A stretch of DNA of 64,000 nucleotides from Pedobacter sp. N36a (GTDB lineage: Bacteria; Bacteroidota; Bacteroidia; Sphingobacteriales; Sphingobacteriaceae). The stretch spans positions 558,001 through 622,000 of the forward strand of contig NZ_JACSZW010000002.1 of NCBI RefSeq assembly GCF_014472395.1, in the 5' to 3' direction. This document shows positions 35,794-45,767 of the stretch, one piece after another. Under the pieces are notes generated by a model. It saw nothing but the letters and a program-made list of their open reading frames with translations. It ran no database searches and was not told the origin of the DNA. Both the position numbers and the translations under genes were made by a program. The stretch's first letter is position 1. Every line of letters begins with the position of its first letter.

Positions 35794-38229
35794 ATGAAAA
35801 ACAAGCTTCAACCATTCTTTACACTGTTCCTCATCAGCCTAATTCTACTGATGCATAAAATCACCTTTGCACAACACATTGCCCCTACCTACCCAATTTC
35901 TGGTCAAATAGTCGATTCGATTAGTCAGCAACGAATGTCTATGATCACCATAAGATTGAAGAATGATAAAAATGAACAGCTGAATGCATTGGTCACAAAA
36001 GGCGGCGGGACCTTTAGCTTTCCGGCATTACACGGAAAATCCTATTGGATCAGCATCACTGCAATTGGATATCAGCAAAAGGTGATTTCTATCGCAGGAT
36101 CAAATAAGGGAATAAACCTGGGTATCATCCTGCTCCAACCGCAGGTTAATTCCTTAAAAGATGTTGCCATCATTGCTGAGCGGCCGATCATCCAGCATAA
36201 ACCGGATCGCATTATCTATGACATGCAGGCCGATCCAGAAAGCAAAGGCAGCAGTGTGTTAGGGATGCTGCATAAAATTCCTTTTCTCTCATTAGATGGC
36301 AGCGATCAGCTTTTATTAAAGGGTAATTCGAGCTATCAGGTCATGATCAATGGCAAACCTTCCAGTATGGTGAATAGCAAGCTCACAGCCATATTGAGAA
36401 GTATGCCTGCCGCTACCATTCAGAAAATAGAAGTCATCACCACTCCTCCTTCGAAGTATGATGCAGAAGGTCTTGCTGGAATCATTAACATCGTTACCAA
36501 TAGAAAAATAAGTGATGGCTACAATGGCAGTTTAAATCTGAATGGCAGCGGCCCCGTCGCCGGACCAGGTGCAGGAGGCTCATTTACGGCCAAAGTAGGT
36601 CGGTTTGGAATCTCCGCGTTTGCCGGAGCGGGTATATTCGACAATCCGCAAACCAGTTTCCAAAACACGCGGATAAGTTCAGGTCATAGTTTGTCTACGC
36701 TTCGACAGCATGGATTTAGCGTTTCAACTCAACGCAACGGCTATTTTGGCACGGAACTCAGTTATGAGATCGATTCTCTGCAACTCATTTCAGGTCAATT
36801 TAATACCAATGGCAATCGTACAAAAGGAAATCAAAACATAACTGCCATTTTAGCTGAAGAAAAAAGGGCCGAACACCAGTATGATTTCGCAAATCAACAT
36901 ACGGATCATGCTTACGGGACGGATGCTGCAATTAATTATCAATTAGGTTTTAAATCCACAAAAAACCAATTCTTTACCCTTTCTTACAGATACAGCAGCA
37001 ATCCAGGTGACCAGTTTATGAAAGCAGACTTTTCAAATCAGGTAAACTACAACGCCCCAGCCTACCAGCAAAATGGCCAGCAGCAATTTAAAGAACAGAC
37101 CGCTCAGCTGGATTTTACAAGCCGTGTTAAAAAGATCAATATTGAAACAGGTTTGAAAGCCATTTTCAGAAAAAGTGAAAGTGATTTTGAATACCACGCA
37201 TTAGACGAACTATCCATACCATCTGAGCCAGTTCACTCATTTTCTGAACAATATCGGCATACACAAAACATTTTTAGTGTGTACAACGCTTATCAACTGG
37301 CATTGGACCGATGGAATTTTAGCTTAGGTCTTCGATTTGAGCATACCGTAATGCGGGCAGATTTCTTATCGTCAGGAGCTGTTACGGATCAAAACTACAA
37401 CCACCTGCTCCCTTCTATCGCAATCGGTAAAAACTTTAAGAATGGAAACAGCATCAATTTCGGATGGTCTCAAAGGATCAGACGACCGGGTATCAACAGG
37501 CTGAATCCTTACACTGACCGATCAAATCCAAATATTGAATCCACAGGAAACCCAAACCTTCGTCCGGTACTGATGAACAGTTTACAAACAGGTTTTAGCA
37601 GCAATAAAAAACTATCAGTAAATCTTTCGATCGACTATTCCTTTATGAACAACCTGGACCTTAAGATCAGCAGCTATGATCCACTTAATGAGATCACGAC
37701 TACCACTTTCGCTAATGTGGGCAAGGCCAAAAGTTTAGGTATGAATTTCAACTTTGCATACCCCTTCACCAAATGGTATCATTTGGGCATCAACGGTCAA
37801 GTCATGTACTTGTGGCTATCAGGGCCAAGTGATGGGGTTAAAATCGATAACAATCGCTGCACGTATTTCCTATCCCTATCTAACGCATTCATTATGGCCA
37901 ATGGCTGGCGGGTAAATGCAAATTTGAATGCGATCAGCCGCAATCCAAATGGTTTGCAAGGGAGTTCAAATGGGCTAATCAGTACTGAAATCGGTGTAAA
38001 TAAGCAACTGATTAGAGATAAACTGGGATTTGCGCTAGGCTTAAAGAATCCATTTACGAAATATCGTACCGCCAGCAATGAATGGTTTGGCCATAACTTC
38101 CAGCAATTCAGCAGCAGTCAGGAGTATTTCCGGAGTTTCCGTGTGAGTTTGAATTACAATTTCGGTGGCTTAAAAGATGGATTAAAGAAAAGTAAAAACG
38201 AAATCAGGAATAATGATTTGTCTAACTGA
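35794..38229 (+). CDS. Outer membrane beta-barrel protein, TonB-receptor type (CarboxypepD-reg + OMP barrel)
   Basis: From ATG 35794 (the open frame begins at 35728, but the signal peptide FFTLFLISLILLMH starts here), 811 residues. A carboxypeptidase-like regulatory domain (YPISGQIVDSISQQRM..., about 30-115) precedes a plug domain (SSYQVMINGKPSSMVNS, IEVITTPPSKYDAEGLAGIINIVT, about 180-240) and a barrel ending in FRVSLNYNFGGLKDG. The group is related to SusC-type transporters but lacks a SusD partner here. The position downstream of the sigma target makes joint control possible. Confidence 0.85.
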   Translation: MKNKLQPFFTLFLISLILLMHKITFAQHIAPTYPISGQIVDSISQQRMSMITIRLKNDKNEQLNALVTKGGGTFSFPALHGKSYWISITAIGYQQKVISIAGSNKGINLGIILLQPQVNSLKDVAIIAERPIIQHKPDRIIYDMQADPESKGSSVLGMLHKIPFLSLDGSDQLLLKGNSSYQVMINGKPSSMVNSKLTAILRSMPAATIQKIEVITTPPSKYDAEGLAGIINIVTNRKISDGYNGSLNLNGSGPVAGPGAGGSFTAKVGRFGISAFAGAGIFDNPQTSFQNTRISSGHSLSTLRQHGFSVSTQRNGYFGTELSYEIDSLQLISGQFNTNGNRTKGNQNITAILAEEKRAEHQYDFANQHTDHAYGTDAAINYQLGFKSTKNQFFTLSYRYSSNPGDQFMKADFSNQVNYNAPAYQQNGQQQFKEQTAQLDFTSRVKKINIETGLKAIFRKSESDFEYHALDELSIPSEPVHSFSEQYRHTQNIFSVYNAYQLALDRWNFSLGLRFEHTVMRADFLSSGAVTDQNYNHLLPSIAIGKNFKNGNSINFGWSQRIRRPGINRLNPYTDRSNPNIESTGNPNLRPVLMNSLQTGFSSNKKLSVNLSIDYSFMNNLDLKISSYDPLNEITTTTFANVGKAKSLGMNFNFAYPFTKWYHLGINGQVMYLWLSGPSDGVKIDNNRCTYFLSLSNAFIMANGWRVNANLNAISRNPNGLQGSSNGLISTEIGVNKQLIRDKLGFALGLKNPFTKYRTASNEWFGHNFQQFSSSQEYFRSFRVSLNYNFGGLKDGLKKSKNEIRNNDLSN

Positions 38230-38261
38230 TGGGAGTATCCAGATGGAATATAAACACAAAG

Positions 38262-38292
38262 GCGCCCGAGTCAATTGACTCGGACGCTCCCC
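38262..38292. terminator. Bidirectional terminator
   Basis: The near-perfect palindrome GCGCCCGAGTCAATT / AATTGACTCGGACGC (one mismatch) lies between the convergent barrel gene and the GH20 gene, followed by CCCCAATTTTTT. It serves both directions. Confidence 0.7.
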
Positions 38293-38319
38293 CAATTTTT
38301 TAATACTGAATACGTGTTT

Positions 38320-40746
38320 TTATTTAGAAACAGATCCCTTACTCAAATACGCTTTACTGATCTCTTCATTGGAAAGCATTTTATTAAAAACTTTCAAATC
38401 GTCTACCGCACCGGAGAAACCATTTTTCGCAGCGCCCAAGATTTGTAATGGAAACACCAATGTTTCTACTTTGAACATTTTTGCTTTAGTATCAGGGAAT
38501 AAGATTTCCTTACCCGTCATCTTCTCCTGAAGTTTTCCATTGATGTATAAGGAAGTTCCTTTATGATCACCGCTGATCACCACTTGTGTCCATTCATTTA
38601 ATGGCAACTGGTAGTTGAACTCATAATCCATCCCTTCCCTGGAGAAGCCAAACTTTTGAGATTTAGTCGAGGATTTAACTACCCCATTTTCTGAGCTAAA
38701 TAAGATCCGCTCGCCCAGCGAGTTTTGAGCTGGTTTTAGCCACATAGAAACGGTATAACCATAACCAATCTCTTTAAGCGGCAGTTGCAGGAAGCTATTC
38801 TCGCCTGATAAAACCAATGCATTTCCGTTGATCCCTTTGGTAACATTTACCTTATTTTTAACCGCAGATCCCCTTTTATAGCTGGATTGATCTTTAAATT
38901 TTGAATCCTCAAAAGTATAATTCAACACTAGAGAATCCTTTCCTAAAACATAACCAGCTACGTTAACACCCGGTCCTTCTTTAACTCCTTTACCTTTAAC
39001 CAGAAAATCTTTAAAAGGAATGCTGTCTGTTCCCGCCCACATCTTTTGGGATAAAACCTGTAATGCAGGGAAAACGCGATCATGAACATCTTTCTCCGTA
39101 ATTCCATTGCCAGCTGGCGACTTATCATTCCACACGGCAAACATTCCTCCAATAACAGCCGGATCCCCAGCCTGGAAAGTCACATCGCCAATATTTACGG
39201 GCTCCCATTTTCTGTACAAATTTGTTAAGTTCAGGTAATCATAGTAATAGCCTGCGGCCGGAACGATGTATAACCAACCATCAGGAGTGCTGATTTGCGG
39301 ATAACCTAGTTTTTTCATTGCTCTTGGTTCACCGTAGCCATTGTACCAGGCATTCATCGCCACCCCCTTAACGGCCACAGGGGTTGTCCCTTTTGCATGA
39401 GACAAGGCACCCCAAACACGAACATCTTTTCCAAATCCCTGTGCATATTTGATAAAATAATCCGTAAAGTACCTGAATTTTTCTGCTTCTTCTTTTGCGT
39501 ATTCATCAGTACCAATGTGGACTACCTTCCCTTTAAAAACTGGATTTGGGCCCTCCAGGTATTCTTTAAATATATTACTGACAATCTCGTAGGTTTTAGG
39601 ATGATAAAGATCCAAGTGATCCATTCCATACTTTTTACTGCCAATTTCGGGCAGAATCCTAGTGATGGCTAAAGAATGCGCTGGCACATCGATTTCAGGA
39701 ATAATAACTACGCCATAATCATCGGCCATATCCTGAAGCGCAATAAATTCTTTCTTTGTATAATGTCCATCTTTAGCCGTTAGCGATGGATAAGTTGTAC
39801 TTTCTAAACGGAAGGCGGCATATACATCTTCCCATTTGTTCTTAAAGTAGATTGGAAATCCGTTGTCATTTAAGTGAATGTGAAATTCGCTCATTTTATA
39901 ATAGGACATCATTTTCACATATGCTCTCAAAAAATCTATGGTAAAAAACTTTCTTCCTACATCCAGTACTAATCCTCTGACAGCATATTTAGGATAATCC
40001 CTACTTTGTCCTTTTACGATTTGGTGATTTAAAGGATCCTGTTCCAGCAATTGCAGCAATGTCCTTGTACCCCAGATCGCCCCTTTTTTATGCAAAGCAT
40101 TGATCTGAAGGTAATCCCCAATGATCAATTCATATCCTTCTTCGCCCAATCCTCTATCAGAACTGTTCAGCGCAAGTACAATGTCACCGGCAGCAGGCTT
40201 CCCTATTTTGATTTCCAAAGCAATATTCATTGCTTTCAGGTCTTTCTGCAATAAATCAGCGATTCCTTTTAAAACGGAATTCTGGTCTGCCAGGACAATA
40301 CGGCTTTTCTTTTTCAATTGAAAATTACCTGTTGCCCCATGCCATTCTCTTAAGGCTGGAATCACAAAAGGTTTAGCATTGATCGCTTTTCCCTGGTCAT
40401 TGAACTGACCTGGCACTTTTAAAGTGATGGTTTGCATATCCATAGTCACCTGATCACTTTCCCGTTTCAGCTGATAGAACAAAGAAACGTCCACATTTTC
40501 CAGTGGCATGAAAACCTTTCCATCAGCATTGATGACTGTTAAGCGATCAGTTCCTTTTAAAACGGCAGAAAATCCCTTAGGCACTTTAAGTTTAGGGATT
40601 GCAGTATCTCCAGATTTCAGAGCGGCGGAAAAGGCCACCTGTTTTCCAATTTCTCCAAACAAGACACTATCGGTCTGCTGGGCAAATACCTGTCCGCCAA
40701 ATAAAAAGGCACAGGATACCATTACGTATAGTTTTTTCATATTCAT
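38320..40746 (-). CDS. Beta-N-acetylhexosaminidase (GH20) with C-terminal LamG domain
   Basis: An 808-residue secreted protein (signal peptide MKKLYVMVSCAFLFGGQVFAQ). It has an N-terminal domain, then the GH20b helper domain (about 130-245) and the GH20 catalytic barrel (about 250-580). The barrel shows YAVRGLVLDVGRKFFTIDFL, HIHLNDNGFPIYF and the catalytic pair in HIGTDEYAKEE. A LamG/concanavalin-like domain (about 630-790, DDLKVFNKML) closes the protein. It removes terminal GlcNAc/GalNAc from chitin or glycans in the periplasm or outside. A hairpin at 40802-40824 and a LacI-type palindrome at 40901-40916 precede it. Confidence 0.92.
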   Translation of the reverse strand: MNMKKLYVMVSCAFLFGGQVFAQQTDSVLFGEIGKQVAFSAALKSGDTAIPKLKVPKGFSAVLKGTDRLTVINADGKVFMPLENVDVSLFYQLKRESDQVTMDMQTITLKVPGQFNDQGKAINAKPFVIPALREWHGATGNFQLKKKSRIVLADQNSVLKGIADLLQKDLKAMNIALEIKIGKPAAGDIVLALNSSDRGLGEEGYELIIGDYLQINALHKKGAIWGTRTLLQLLEQDPLNHQIVKGQSRDYPKYAVRGLVLDVGRKFFTIDFLRAYVKMMSYYKMSEFHIHLNDNGFPIYFKNKWEDVYAAFRLESTTYPSLTAKDGHYTKKEFIALQDMADDYGVVIIPEIDVPAHSLAITRILPEIGSKKYGMDHLDLYHPKTYEIVSNIFKEYLEGPNPVFKGKVVHIGTDEYAKEEAEKFRYFTDYFIKYAQGFGKDVRVWGALSHAKGTTPVAVKGVAMNAWYNGYGEPRAMKKLGYPQISTPDGWLYIVPAAGYYYDYLNLTNLYRKWEPVNIGDVTFQAGDPAVIGGMFAVWNDKSPAGNGITEKDVHDRVFPALQVLSQKMWAGTDSIPFKDFLVKGKGVKEGPGVNVAGYVLGKDSLVLNYTFEDSKFKDQSSYKRGSAVKNKVNVTKGINGNALVLSGENSFLQLPLKEIGYGYTVSMWLKPAQNSLGERILFSSENGVVKSSTKSQKFGFSREGMDYEFNYQLPLNEWTQVVISGDHKGTSLYINGKLQEKMTGKEILFPDTKAKMFKVETLVFPLQILGAAKNGFSGAVDDLKVFNKMLSNEEISKAYLSKGSVSK

Positions 40747-40801
40747 ATCTTAGGTTTCGTTGAAAAACAGTGCATCTCTACACCGTTCCAGCGCATATAC
40801 T

Positions 40802-40824
40802 TTAAGAAGTCTCGCACTTCTTAA
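40802..40824. promoter_or_regulatory. Inverted repeat in the GH20 upstream region
   Basis: TTAAGAAGT (40802-40810) and ACTTCTTAA (40816-40824) form a perfect 9-bp stem with a 5-nt loop, 56 bp before the GH20 start. There is no T-run, so it is more likely an operator or leader hairpin than a terminator. Confidence 0.45.
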
Positions 40825-40900
40825 GGGTTCAATATATCGTCGCTTACACAATGCTAGTAAAATATCAGGCATTAAGACGACAAATGAACGCACTGAAATC

Positions 40901-40916
40901 GCACAAACGTTTGCGC
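40901..40916. promoter_or_regulatory. LacI-type operator-like palindrome upstream of GH20
   Basis: GCaCAAACGTTTGcGC is palindromic apart from one base pair (lower case), centred on AACGTT with CG in the middle as in LacI/GalR-family operators. It lies between the GH20 gene and the 40978 gene. No LacI-type gene is in the window, so the regulator would act from elsewhere. Confidence 0.5.
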
Positions 40917-40977
40917 TAACGTAGTTTGCCGTTAATGACGATTCAATGGAAACCATAAACTAGGATAACCTAAGTGC

Positions 40978-41733
40978 TTATTTAATTTTAGCGGGGCCGA
41001 TCTGATAATATCCTTTACTAAATTTCAACACACTTTTGTTCAGCTTGATTTTTACAACCTTCTCTTCACACTCTTCAGCTTTCTTATAGGATTCAGTATT
41101 GGTGATTTTGCTATTGAGGAGTAGGTCAGCGTAGCCATTCGTTTTGGTATTGGACACTTCAATAAGGGTCTTTTTATTTTCAAAAACTCCAGCACAACGC
41201 ATATCCCACTCGCCATTGTATTGCTCCAAAACTAGCTTGTCGACCACTTTAATCAAAGTATTGCCCTGTTGAATAAACAAAGAGATCGTGTTCTGGCTAT
41301 AAGGATTTGGGGCAGAACTTCCTGCAAACTGTGTGGTGATGCCAAAAGCCCTGGTCTGCGGATTTAACCGATAAGGCGCTGTGTCTATTCCAATATCCTC
41401 GAGACGAATCGCATCTGATTCCCAATATCCTTCCTCATAATACTGCTGTAAGATCTTACCCGTTCTTAACTCCACCACTAAAATGTAAGCATCCATTGTA
41501 TAGGAACTTCCCCCATCTTCTTCGCTCAGCAATACGGGAATACTGACGATCATTTTACCAGGGTCATTTGGCATCGCTTTCGTACGGATAAATTCTTCTT
41601 TAGTTTTGGCAATTGGTATCTTTAGTTCTTTCAAAACCTGGCGAATCAATAAGCTATCCGCCTCCTTAGATGCAGCCCAAACCTCTAGGTAAGAGCTCAT
41701 ACTGAGCAGCAATATTAAAAGGTGTTTTTTCAT
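40978..41733 (-). CDS. Secreted protein of unknown function (251 aa)
   Basis: Signal peptide LLILLLSMSSYLEVWAAS. The mature protein is beta-rich (MDAYILVVELRTGKILQQYYEE, NTLIKVVDKLVLEQYNGEWD) and ends with a basic KINLNKSVLKF-type strand. No lipobox, no catalytic motif. I do not recognise it. It lies between the GH95 and GH20 genes on the same strand, 70 bp after GH95, and may be part of the same glycan-related transcript. Confidence 0.7.
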   Translation of the reverse strand: MKKHLLILLLSMSSYLEVWAASKEADSLLIRQVLKELKIPIAKTKEEFIRTKAMPNDPGKMIVSIPVLLSEEDGGSSYTMDAYILVVELRTGKILQQYYEEGYWESDAIRLEDIGIDTAPYRLNPQTRAFGITTQFAGSSAPNPYSQNTISLFIQQGNTLIKVVDKLVLEQYNGEWDMRCAGVFENKKTLIEVSNTKTNGYADLLLNSKITNTESYKKAEECEEKVVKIKLNKSVLKFSKGYYQIGPAKIK

Positions 41734-41804
41734 AAATCATCTCTTATTGAGCCGTTCCAAGTATGAGTATCGGACAAAGCTGGTACTAAAATAGCATAAC
41801 ATTC

Positions 41805-44129
41805 TTAGAATGTTGCTTTCAAGGTCTGCCCTTTATTCAAAGTCACCTCATAAACCTCTCCTATTTTAGTCACAGATTTAACATTCCATACTGGTTGAAG
41901 CCCATTAAAATTATCCTTAATCCGGAGCTGACCAGTCCTGCCTGCAGTAATGCGGAAGCTCGTTGTTCTGTTGTTTTTACGTACCGCGGAAACCAGGTGA
42001 CCACCTTCTGCCCTAAGGTCCGTAAAAGAAGCGTCTGCCCATTTTTTAGGCATCGCCGCAAAAATACGGATCAGGCCGGTATGAGGATCTCCAGGCGTAG
42101 CACTCCAGCTTTGCATCAACATTTCATGTACTGCCTGCGAAGCCAGGAAGTTACCTTCCAGCGTAAAAGGGCGGTAAGTAAAACCCGAATAACCACTCTT
42201 AGTTTGATCGCCATTTACATGGAAACCATTGCGCAATACAAAAGCTTTAACGAAAATATCCAGGTTTTTAACCGCCCCTTCTCCATCACCTATCCTTGCT
42301 TTCAGACCGCTCATCCAGGAGAAAGTATAACCTACCCAAGATCGGGTGCCTAATTTATCCCAGTTTTTCAAACTAGCTTCAATTACTTTTGCATCTGACT
42401 TACCAGCTTCATTGTTGATCAGATTGAAAGGATAAATTCCGATGATATTAGATAAATGTCTGTGGCTTTCGGTCAATTCATATTTTGCATCTAAAAGTAA
42501 TGTGCCATCATCTTTCGTATGGAAATCACCTAATGCAATTGCCGCGTCTCCCCATTTCTTCGCCTCTTCTTTTTTGCCCATTTCTCCAGCCATTTCCTTT
42601 AAAGACAGGAACAGCATTTTTAAACTCATCAGGTCATAATTACTATTGGGTTCTAACCATGCCTTCGGACTATTATCGAAAATTTCCGGAGAAGAAGAAA
42701 GCGGCAGTTTCAACAAGCCATTGCTGTCTTTTTTCAATAAGCCTAGCATACATTCTCCCACTTCTGAACTCCATGGATAAGCCTTTTCCTTCAGGAAAGT
42801 ATCATCAGCGGTATAAAGCCAATGTAAATAAAACAGGTGTGCACTCCAAGCACTCATTGTTGGCGACATACTATATTGCCCCCATCCACCTAATGGCTGA
42901 CCAGAATAGGACATTACACCCGGGCAAGCCAGACCTTTCGTGCCATAAAAATCTCTCGCAAAATCCCTGAAGAAATCTCGGCGATCCCAAAGGAAATTCA
43001 GGTAAGACGCCCCTTCGTCGAACCTTCCAGATTGCTGATAAGCCATATACGTCATCTGCGTATTCAGGTCGTTATGGTAATCCCCTTTCCATGGTGGTAA
43101 AGTGCCATTATCTGCGGTCCACACTCCTTGGAGTGGCATAGGAGGAGCATTTAAACGAGATGCTGCACCATAAAAATACTGCACCAGGTTGTATTGTTTC
43201 TGAACCGCTGTATCTGGAATCTGCACACTCGATTTCTTCCAAAAATCTGCCCACCACTGTACATGAGGTTTGCGCATCGCCTGATATCCCCTATGTAAAG
43301 CAAGGGCACATCGCTGACGAGCCAATGCCAAAGGATCCTTGCTATCGGCTGTAGAAGTGATGCTCAAAGCAATCAGCGTTTCTTTATTAATTTTCTTGTG
43401 CGCTAGATATACACAGTATTTTAAACCCTCGGCAGCTTCCTGGATGTACCATTCGGCATGATCTGATTTTCCTTTTATCGCTTCAGCGTAACCCAATTTA
43501 CTGACAGATCCACCGCTACTTGTTCCACCCTCTCCTTTTACGGTTTTCCGATACACTTCCATCGGACTAAATAACTGAATCGCATCCGGCACTACTCCTC
43601 TAATAGACAGCATCGCGACCGGATCTTTAGCACTGTAAAAAGCATGCATTTCGACACCGGAATTGAATCTTGCTACGCCTTCTGCCGTTGCTTCCAGCAA
43701 TTCAAAGTCCTTCAGAACTTCTCCTTCAGGGAATCTAAATTCAATCCTTCCAGCTGGCAGTTTAGTTGGACTTACACCATTGTACGCTTCATCCCACCAG
43801 GAATTTACCGTATTAAATTCCTTTTGAGCAATAAGTGCGGCTCCCTTATGATAAGTATGTTTTTTCCACCATTCTTTCTCTCCATGAGTACGCTCGTCCC
43901 ATAAATCACCCCTATCTAAAGAGAGTTTGACGGTGTTGTTCTCTCCCCATAACAAACCACCCATCAATCCATTACCTAGTGGCAATGCTTCATCCCAGGT
44001 CACTACAGGTGCTTTAAGTACGAGATTATATGCGGGTTTAGGTAAGACTGCCTGCTGAGCGCTGGCCGACAGGCCCATGCAGAGATTTAAGATCAGGAAA
44101 CTGGTTTTAAAGATATTAGGTTTAAACAT
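41805..44129 (-). CDS. GH95-family alpha-L-fucosidase-like glycoside hydrolase
   Basis: A 774-residue secreted enzyme (signal peptide FLILNLCMGLSASAQ). An N-terminal GH65N-like beta domain (WDEALPLGNGLMGGLLWGENNTVKLSLDRGDLWD, about 45-80) is followed by the (alpha/alpha)6 barrel with LQGVWTADNGTLPPWKGDYHNDLNTQMTY (about 330-360), HLSNIIGIYPFNL and a C-terminal beta domain. GH95 enzymes remove alpha-1,2-L-fucose (or L-galactose) from glycans. The HNDLNTQ segment replaces the more usual YNINTEMN text, so this is a divergent member and its sugar specificity is uncertain. Confidence 0.8.
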   Translation of the reverse strand: MFKPNIFKTSFLILNLCMGLSASAQQAVLPKPAYNLVLKAPVVTWDEALPLGNGLMGGLLWGENNTVKLSLDRGDLWDERTHGEKEWWKKHTYHKGAALIAQKEFNTVNSWWDEAYNGVSPTKLPAGRIEFRFPEGEVLKDFELLEATAEGVARFNSGVEMHAFYSAKDPVAMLSIRGVVPDAIQLFSPMEVYRKTVKGEGGTSSGGSVSKLGYAEAIKGKSDHAEWYIQEAAEGLKYCVYLAHKKINKETLIALSITSTADSKDPLALARQRCALALHRGYQAMRKPHVQWWADFWKKSSVQIPDTAVQKQYNLVQYFYGAASRLNAPPMPLQGVWTADNGTLPPWKGDYHNDLNTQMTYMAYQQSGRFDEGASYLNFLWDRRDFFRDFARDFYGTKGLACPGVMSYSGQPLGGWGQYSMSPTMSAWSAHLFYLHWLYTADDTFLKEKAYPWSSEVGECMLGLLKKDSNGLLKLPLSSSPEIFDNSPKAWLEPNSNYDLMSLKMLFLSLKEMAGEMGKKEEAKKWGDAAIALGDFHTKDDGTLLLDAKYELTESHRHLSNIIGIYPFNLINNEAGKSDAKVIEASLKNWDKLGTRSWVGYTFSWMSGLKARIGDGEGAVKNLDIFVKAFVLRNGFHVNGDQTKSGYSGFTYRPFTLEGNFLASQAVHEMLMQSWSATPGDPHTGLIRIFAAMPKKWADASFTDLRAEGGHLVSAVRKNNRTTSFRITAGRTGQLRIKDNFNGLQPVWNVKSVTKIGEVYEVTLNKGQTLKATF

Positions 44130-44171
44130 TAGGGTTTAGATTTTTGGTTGTTTTACATTTGTGGTTAATCG

Positions 44172-44179
44172 CAAAGATA
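44172..44179 (-). promoter_or_regulatory. -7 box of the GH95 gene
   Basis: On the minus strand TATCTTTG matches TAnnTTTG and lies 43 bp before the GH95 ATG. A clear TTG -33 element is not evident. Confidence 0.45.
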
Positions 44180-44277
44180 AATGCCACACCCTAGTCGGCG
44201 AATAGATTAAGTAACTATTTTAATGGATTATCTGATGAAGTCATTCCAGTTTTTTAGGTAATCTGTATATTCGTGCC

Positions 44278-45354
44278 ATGAGTTTCAAAGCACAATTTCC
44301 GCTACTCTCGAATTGCACCTATCTAAACACGGCCAGCTCGGGTATACTATCTACTTCTATTTTGGAATGGAGAAAATCACATGATGAAGATTTTTTCCAT
44401 AGAGGAAGTGACTTCCGCCTGGAGCAACGGAGTTTTTTACAAGAGGTGAGGGAACATGTGGCCAGATTCTTTCATAGCAAGGCAGAAAACACTTTTCTTG
44501 TGCAAAACATGTCTTACGGTTTTAATACCTTTCTGGATGGCCTGGCGGCGGATCATAAATTTTTGCTGATCACCAGCGATTATCCTTCCGTAAATTACCC
44601 TGTCGAGAGCAGAGGCTTTCATTGTGCGTATGCCCTCCCAGATGAACATCTTGAAGAGAACATCCTGGAGCAAATCAAAACTTTTAACCCTTCAATATTG
44701 GCCATCAGTTTAGTTCAATATGCCAGTGGTATTCAAATTGACCTCAATTTTATCAGAACATTGAAAGAAAGCTACCCAGATTTGCTGATTGTAGGTGATG
44801 GTACTCAATTTTGCGGTACAGGCAGTTTTAATTTTGAAGAATCGGGATTAGATGTACTCATCAGCAGTGGATATAAATGGATGCTTTCTGGATATGGCAA
44901 TGGATTTGTACTCCTGAAAGACCAGGCTTGCCGTCTTTTATACCAGAAAAGAATGAGCTATTCATTGCCTACGGAAATATTTTTAAAAGACAGGAGCATG
45001 TTATCGCTTTGTTTTGAACCAGGCCACCTGGATACCTTTAATTTTGGCACCCTGAAACAGTCAATTTTAAACTTTGAATCCATTGGTATGGATGTCATTC
45101 AGCAAAAATTACATTCGATTGGCGAACTAGCAAAAAAAGCATTAACGGATCGTGGACTGCTGTCTAACACAGTCGCAGCAAGGGAACTGCATAGTACCAT
45201 CTTTAATATTTCTACTCATCCTGAATTGACGCAGCGCCTGCAGGAGGCCAATATCATTGTTACCCCGCGTGGTGAAGGATTAAGACTCTGCTTCCATTTT
45301 TACAATACCGAAGAAGATCTTGAAAAACTATTGAGGGTATTGGATAAGAATTAA
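44278..45354 (+). CDS. Class V aminotransferase (cysteine desulfurase-like)
   Basis: A 358-residue PLP enzyme. YLNTASSGILS (start), HDEDFFHRGSDFRLE, VGDGTQFCGTGSFNFEESGLDVLISSGYKWMLSGYGNGFVLL with the PLP lysine in GYKWM (about 202), and FNFGTLKQSIL. This is the class V fold shared by cysteine desulfurases and kynureninase-type enzymes. A mobile-loop catalytic Cys is not obvious near the C-terminus, so a selenocysteine-lyase or other lyase activity is possible. The ATG lies only 5 bp after a TATATTCG -7-like box, which would make a very short leader. Confidence 0.82.
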   Translation: MSFKAQFPLLSNCTYLNTASSGILSTSILEWRKSHDEDFFHRGSDFRLEQRSFLQEVREHVARFFHSKAENTFLVQNMSYGFNTFLDGLAADHKFLLITSDYPSVNYPVESRGFHCAYALPDEHLEENILEQIKTFNPSILAISLVQYASGIQIDLNFIRTLKESYPDLLIVGDGTQFCGTGSFNFEESGLDVLISSGYKWMLSGYGNGFVLLKDQACRLLYQKRMSYSLPTEIFLKDRSMLSLCFEPGHLDTFNFGTLKQSILNFESIGMDVIQQKLHSIGELAKKALTDRGLLSNTVAARELHSTIFNISTHPELTQRLQEANIIVTPRGEGLRLCFHFYNTEEDLEKLLRVLDKN

Positions 45355-45394
45355 CGGCTGCAAACCCTGATATTCTAATCACCTAATATGTTCA

Positions 45395-45434
45395 TAAAAA
45401 AGCCGAATTTTCTAAAGAGAATTCGGCTTTTTAT
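45395..45434 (+). terminator. Terminator after class V aminotransferase gene
   Basis: AAAAAGCCGAATT and AATTCGGCTTTTT form a long stem with a 9-nt loop and T-run, 40 bp after the stop. It also reads as a terminator in the other direction. Confidence 0.85.
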
Positions 45435-45767
45435 TAGTGGAATGATTTAAAAGGAATGGACTATTTATTTTTTGGCCCGTAAGCATTGATCTTTTCCAGC
45501 AGCTCTTCTGCGTTACAATCAATGATTTCTATAGAATTCCATGTTAATTTTTAATTAACCTTCCATATTTACATAGAGAAGATTAAGGATGAGTATTGAG
45601 AAAGGCGTTTATATCCCTTAATTTTCGGCGATGGTTTCAATAATCAAGCCATACAAGAGGAAATTACCAAATCAGCACTTATCCTATTGAATGTCTGAAA
45701 CATTTCTTTTTTTATCTATTTCTCTTCCTTTTTAAATGTTGGCCTGAAAAATGAGCATTGATTATTC
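45435..45767. other. Intergenic stretch with two decayed coding remnants
   Basis: No intact gene in about 330 bp. A minus-strand tail without a start, about 45461-45541, reads NSIEIIDCNAEELLEKINAYG and stops at 45461. On the plus strand MSIEKGVYIP (45588-45620) breaks off and, one frame over, LIFGDGFNNQAIQEEITKSA continues to a stop at about 45699. Both look like ends of lost genes. The palindromic TTAATTTTTAATTAA lies between them at about 45543-45559. Confidence 0.4.

Noticed and set aside
40750..40956. 68-codon minus-strand frame upstream of GH20
   Set aside because: No family features; it overlaps the two palindromes and is better read as regulatory DNA.
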